Origin: Mycobacterium paragordonae | GTDB taxonomy: Bacteria; Actinomycetota; Actinomycetes; Mycobacteriales; Mycobacteriaceae | Direction: 5' to 3' | NCBI RefSeq assembly: GCF_003614435.1 | Contig: NZ_CP025546.1 | Span: 744,001-808,000 of the forward strand | DNA: 64,000 nucleotides | Shown here: positions 58,782-64,000 of the stretch, piece after piece | How positions within the stretch are numbered: the first letter of the stretch is position 1 | How the letters are laid out: each line of letters begins with the position of its first letter | Made by a program: the position numbers and the translations under genes | The notes under the pieces: model-generated | What the model was told of the DNA's origin: nothing | Database searches by the model: none | The model's input: the letters and a program-made list of their open reading frames with translations, nothing else

Positions 58782-60566
58782 ATGAGCGCCATGGGTGCCG
58801 CCGAGGACCATCCCGAGTCCATCACGCTCAATCTGCACGACGCCTCGTCGCCTCACCTCGCCGAGTCGGCGGCACAGCACACTGAGCTCGAATTAGGCTG
58901 GGGCCGAATCATTTTCGGTCAGACGTTCGCCGACGCCGGTGCACTCGTCGAGGCCTTGCGCAACGAGGCGCCCGGGCGGCGTGACGTGTGCATCTACGCA
59001 CGTGAGGCGCACATCGTCGTGGCGCGGGCGCCGACCGAACTGTTCATCGACCCGAGCCACACTTATCGGCTGCGCTTCACCGAGCCGGCGGACCCGGCAC
59101 CGGCGCCACAGGGTGTGACGGTGCGCACACTGCAGTCCCGGGCCGAGGCCGATGCCATGAACCGGATTTTCGTGCGGTGCGGAATGGTTCCAGCGCCGGT
59201 CGAGACGATCTGGCACAACCATCAGCACGTAGACGCGGTGACATACCTGGTTGCCGTGCGTAACGACGACGGCTCGGTGATCGGCACCGCCACGGGCGTC
59301 GACCATAAGGTGCTGTTCTCGGATCCGGAGCGAGGCGCGAGCCTGTGGACACTCGCGGTAGATCCGGCCGCTGCGCTGCCAGGCATCGGCAAAGCGTTGA
59401 CCCTCGCCATGGCGGATCGCTTTCGCCGGGATGGGCTGGCCTACGTTGACCTGTCGGTCGCCCACGACAATGACGCCGCGATCGCCCTGTACGAGAAGAT
59501 CGGTTTCCGCCGCGTCCCGGTGCTGGTGGTCAAGCGAAAGAACACCATCAACGAGCCGCTGTTCACGACGCCGCCGGAAACCATCGACGACCTCAATCCC
59601 TACGCGCGGATCATCGCCGAGGAGGCGCTCCGCCGCGGCATCCGGGTCGAGGTTCTGGACGCCGAGACCGGCGAGATGCGCCTTTCCCACGGCGGCCGGA
59701 CCGTCGTCACCCGCGAGTCGCTGTCGGAATACACCTCGGCCATCGCGATGTGCCGTTGTGACGACAAGCGACTCACCAGGCGTCTGGTCAAGGCGGCGGG
59801 CATCGTCGTTCCGCCGGCGCGGCTGGCCACGTTCGACGACGACGACCACGTGTTCCTCAACGAGATAGGCGAGGCGGTGATCAAGCCGTGCCGGGGAGAG
59901 CAGGGTAAGGGCATCACCGTCGGGGTCACTGCCGAGAAGGGTCCGGCAGAGCTTGCCGCGGCGCTGGCGCGGGCCAGGGAGCAGGATCCGGAAGTGCTGA
60001 TCGAAAAGCGGGTGCACGGCGACGACCTGCGGCTGGTGGTGATCGACGGCCGGGTGGTGGCGGCCGCGTTGCGGATGCCACCCGAGGTCATCGGGACGGG
60101 CAAACACACCGTGCGCGAATTGATCGAGGCCGAGAGCCGGCGGCGCTCTGCCGCCACCGACGGTGAGTCCCGTATACCGCTCGACGACCTCGCGCGAGAG
60201 ACGGTCGCCAAGGAGGGCTGGCAGCTGGAGGACGTGCTGCCTGAAGGCACCGTCCTGCGGGTTCGCGCCACCGCCAACCTGCACCAGGGCGGGAAACTGC
60301 AGGACGTGACCGGCCAGGTGAACGAAGAACTGTGCCGGGTAGCGGTCAAGGCGGCCGAGGTCATCGGTATCCCGGTGGCCGGCATCGACCTCCTCGTCCC
60401 CGACGTCACCGCCGAGGACTACTCATTCATCGAGGCGAACGAGCGGCCCGGACTGGCGAACCACGAGCCGCAACCCACGGTGGCGGCGTTCGTCGACTTC
60501 CTGTTTCCCGGCCAACCCCGGCCGCCGTTGCCGTGGACTCCGGAGGAGTCGCGCGCAGACGCCTAA
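58782..60566 (+). CDS. ngg: N-acetylglutaminylglutamine synthetase (GNAT plus ATP-grasp)
   Basis: A 594-aa fusion. The N-terminal GNAT acetyltransferase (about 105-250) has LPGIGKALTLAMADR and LSVAHDNDAAIALYEKIGFRRVP. The C-terminal RimK-like ATP-grasp ligase (about 290-575) has VIKPCRGEQGKGITVGV (nucleotide loop) and SFIEANERPGLANHEP (metal site). The length and order match the enzyme that makes the osmolyte N-acetylglutaminylglutamine; the amide is then formed by an AsnB-like amidotransferase (AsnO). No asnO is encoded in this window. The ATG at 58782 follows AGGGCAGGGG. It overlaps the convergent YoaK-like gene by 4 bp. Confidence 0.88.
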   Translation: MSAMGAAEDHPESITLNLHDASSPHLAESAAQHTELELGWGRIIFGQTFADAGALVEALRNEAPGRRDVCIYAREAHIVVARAPTELFIDPSHTYRLRFTEPADPAPAPQGVTVRTLQSRAEADAMNRIFVRCGMVPAPVETIWHNHQHVDAVTYLVAVRNDDGSVIGTATGVDHKVLFSDPERGASLWTLAVDPAAALPGIGKALTLAMADRFRRDGLAYVDLSVAHDNDAAIALYEKIGFRRVPVLVVKRKNTINEPLFTTPPETIDDLNPYARIIAEEALRRGIRVEVLDAETGEMRLSHGGRTVVTRESLSEYTSAIAMCRCDDKRLTRRLVKAAGIVVPPARLATFDDDDHVFLNEIGEAVIKPCRGEQGKGITVGVTAEKGPAELAAALARAREQDPEVLIEKRVHGDDLRLVVIDGRVVAAALRMPPEVIGTGKHTVRELIEAESRRRSAATDGESRIPLDDLARETVAKEGWQLEDVLPEGTVLRVRATANLHQGGKLQDVTGQVNEELCRVAVKAAEVIGIPVAGIDLLVPDVTAEDYSFIEANERPGLANHEPQPTVAAFVDFLFPGQPRPPLPWTPEESRADA

Positions 60567-61282
60567 ACGGCGACTGCCTCGTCGGCCGCCTGCTCAAGAC
60601 GGCGGGCGCGGTTGCGGGCCATGTACACCGCGGCCAGCACCAGGCAAATGGTGGCGGGAACGATCAGGGCGTGGCCGCCGATGCGGGCGCCGGCCATCAG
60701 CCCGGCTACCGCGCCGGTGAGGAACAGCAACAGAGTGGCGGACAGGATTGCGGCCTTCCACTTGTCGATGCCCTCTTGGCGGCTGCGCCCGAGCATCAGC
60801 CCGAGATCGGTCACGGTGCCGGTGAAGTGCGTGGTGCGGACCGCCATCCCGCGGAAGCTCGAAGTGAGGCCGTTCTGCAGACCCAGCGCGGAGGCGGCCA
60901 GCAGCGCCTGCACCGCGGTCTCCTCGATGCCGGTGCCCAGGATCAACGATTTGATGTCGGATTCTTCGATGCCTGCCGCGGCAAGCAGCAGCAAGGTCGC
61001 CTGGATAGCGAGCACCGCGGCGTGACGGGTGCCGATCGGGACGCGCTTGGAAACGAGCAGCGCTCCGGCCAGGGCCGCTCCGATGAGAAAGCCCGCCAGA
61101 ATGGCCAGCAGCACGTGGCTTTCGTAGCGCCACGGGTGCGCCCGGTCCATGCCTATCTGGGTGGTGATCCCGGTCAGATTCCCCACTGGGACGGCCATGA
61201 TCAGGATGGCCACGGCGTTCACCCACCCGGCATTCATCGCGAGCAGTGAACTGTAGGCGAGCATGCGGCTTTGCGCGGACAT
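60563..61282 (-). CDS. YoaK/DUF1275 family membrane protein
   Basis: A 239-aa protein with about six membrane helices. The DUF1275 signature includes NAGWVNAVAILIM, GNLTG, GLQNGLTSSFRGMAVRTTHFTGTVTDLG and a final GGHALIVPATIC. Function is unknown; members may be transporters. The ATG at 61282 follows GGGGGAAG. It is divergent from dnaK. Confidence 0.85.
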   Translation of the reverse strand: MSAQSRMLAYSSLLAMNAGWVNAVAILIMAVPVGNLTGITTQIGMDRAHPWRYESHVLLAILAGFLIGAALAGALLVSKRVPIGTRHAAVLAIQATLLLLAAAGIEESDIKSLILGTGIEETAVQALLAASALGLQNGLTSSFRGMAVRTTHFTGTVTDLGLMLGRSRQEGIDKWKAAILSATLLLFLTGAVAGLMAGARIGGHALIVPATICLVLAAVYMARNRARRLEQAADEAVAV

Positions 61283-61462
61283 GGTTGATCGCTTCCCCCA
61301 AAGCTGATTCTTCGCCGAGCATAACAATCAGGTCACAGTGCGAAATGCCGATTCTGGCCGCTTTCATAGACGACGCATCAGGTGGACCTGCGTGGGTATG
61401 CACGGGCCTGGCGGACCCCCCGGGAACAAAGTCTGGGGCCATGCCGTTAGCATGATCGACAA

Positions 61463-61483
61463 GTTGAGTGAATCAGGCTCAAG
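61463..61483 (+). promoter_or_regulatory. HAIR (HspR-binding) box 1 upstream of dnaK
   Basis: GTTGAGT, seven bases, GCTCAAG: one mismatch per half-site from the HAIR consensus CTTGAGT-N7-ACTCAAG. A TTGACA -35-like element follows at 61490-61495. HspR represses the dnaK operon through such boxes. Confidence 0.8.
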
Positions 61484-61517
61484 TCTGGGTTGACAGAAGA
61501 GTGTCCACCAGAGCAGT

Positions 61518-61538
61518 CTTGAGCGGGGTTCACTCAGC
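61518..61538 (+). promoter_or_regulatory. HAIR (HspR-binding) box 2 upstream of dnaK
   Basis: CTTGAGC, seven bases, ACTCAGC: one mismatch in the left half-site and two in the right. It lies 42 bp before the dnaK start and 55 bp after box 1. Confidence 0.75.
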
Positions 61539-61580
61539 ATAGTGCAACACAGAAGCTCTACACATTCAGGAGGAATCACT

Positions 61581-63445
<1,865 letters not shown>

Positions 63446-63449
<4 letters not shown>

Positions 63450-64000
63450 CGGACGACTTTCCACAGGAGCCGGTGACGGTCACCGACAAACGGCGGATCG
63501 ATCCCGAGACTGGTGAAGTACGGCACGACTCTCCCGGCGCTTCGGCGCCGGGAGAGCCCGCTCGGCCCGCCGGTGCGCCGGACCCTTCGTCGAACAAGGT
63601 GGCGGAGCTGACCGCGGACCTGCAACGGGTACAGGCGGATTTCGCCAACTATCGCAAGCGGGCGATGCGCGACCAGCAGGCCGCGGCCGACCGGGCCAGG
63701 GCCGCAGTGGTCGGTGAACTGCTGCATGCGGTGGATGACATCGAGCGGGCGCGCAAGCACGGCGATTTGGAGTCCGGTCCGCTCAAGGCCGTGGCCGACA
63801 AGCTGATGAACGTGTTGAACGGCTTGGGGCTCAAGGCATTCGGTGAAGAAGGCGAAGACTTCGACCCGGTGCTGCACGAAGCCGTGCAACACGAGGGCAA
63901 CGGCGGCCAAGACGCCAAGCCGGTGATCGGAACCGTGATGCGACAGGGCTACCAGCTCGGCGAGCATGTGCTGCGCAACGCGCTGGTGGCGGTCGTCGAA
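63446..64000 (+). CDS. grpE: Nucleotide exchange factor GrpE (partial, C-terminus off window)
   Basis: 185 codons are visible from a GTG at 63446 that overlaps the dnaK stop (GTGA), so translation is coupled. After a disordered N-terminus comes the long coiled-coil helix ([25 protein letters not shown]). The beta domain follows with [12 protein letters not shown] and [24 protein letters not shown]. Only the last residues are missing. GrpE releases ADP from DnaK. Confidence 0.98.

Overview
The window is chromosomal DNA of a mycobacterium. The evidence is high-GC coding sequence with many GTG/TTG starts, a PE and a PE_PGRS gene, a type III polyketide synthase very close to M. tuberculosis Pks18, and a long stretch in the gene order of M. 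tuberculosis Rv0320-Rv0351. PE/PE_PGRS genes point to a slow-growing, non-tuberculosis species; the species cannot be fixed from this window.

Layout. 1-4248 (minus) is a lipid/pyrone cluster: cytochrome b5-desaturase, pks18 and a cyclic-peptide-type ABC exporter that runs off the left edge. 4479-12048 is accessory housekeeping: a DHFR-like reductase, a DUF3592 protein, a VanX-like lipoprotein, a receptor Ser/Thr kinase, a PRC/MgtE-N + Nramp-like pair, an EEP-family hydrolase and a DUF456 protein. 12049-14003 is AT-richer and holds a PE gene between an intact tRNA-Gly(CCC) and an exact 31-bp partial copy of that tRNA, which looks like a small tRNA-integrated island without an integrase. 14034-20720 carries the Rv0320-dcd-udgA block, with two tandem DUF7159 proteins (actin/Hsp70-like domain, one membrane segment, Pro/Gly-rich tail) between dcd and udgA. 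20710-28991 holds catabolic and regulatory genes. 29008-39127 is rmlA, PE_PGRS, aspC, the Rv0338c-type Fe-S reductase, the LuxR regulator of the ini locus and an IniB-N-domain protein.

39406-46630 is iniBAC, the isoniazid/ethambutol-inducible envelope-stress operon. Its IniB is very large (1260 aa) because of 144-bp tandem repeats, and a strong hairpin separates iniB from iniA. Facing it on the minus strand are an Hsp70-like/TM/Thr-rich protein and two paralogous single-pass Thr-rich membrane proteins. 50044-58632 has an alpha/beta hydrolase, lpqJ, ansP2, an amidohydrolase-aldehyde dehydrogenase pair with a divergent LysR, a DUF4185 protein and a TetR/crotonase pair. 58782-64000 has a GNAT/ATP-grasp N-acetylglutaminylglutamine synthetase, a YoaK-like membrane protein, then dnaK-grpE preceded by two HAIR (HspR) boxes.

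The most unusual theme is three separate proteins (16006-17775, 17895-19310, 46655-48460) that share an actin/Hsp70-fold cytoplasmic domain, a single membrane pass and a long low-complexity tail; one of them sits beside the dynamin-like IniA/IniC. The best structural novelty is the tRNA-Gly-bounded PE island.
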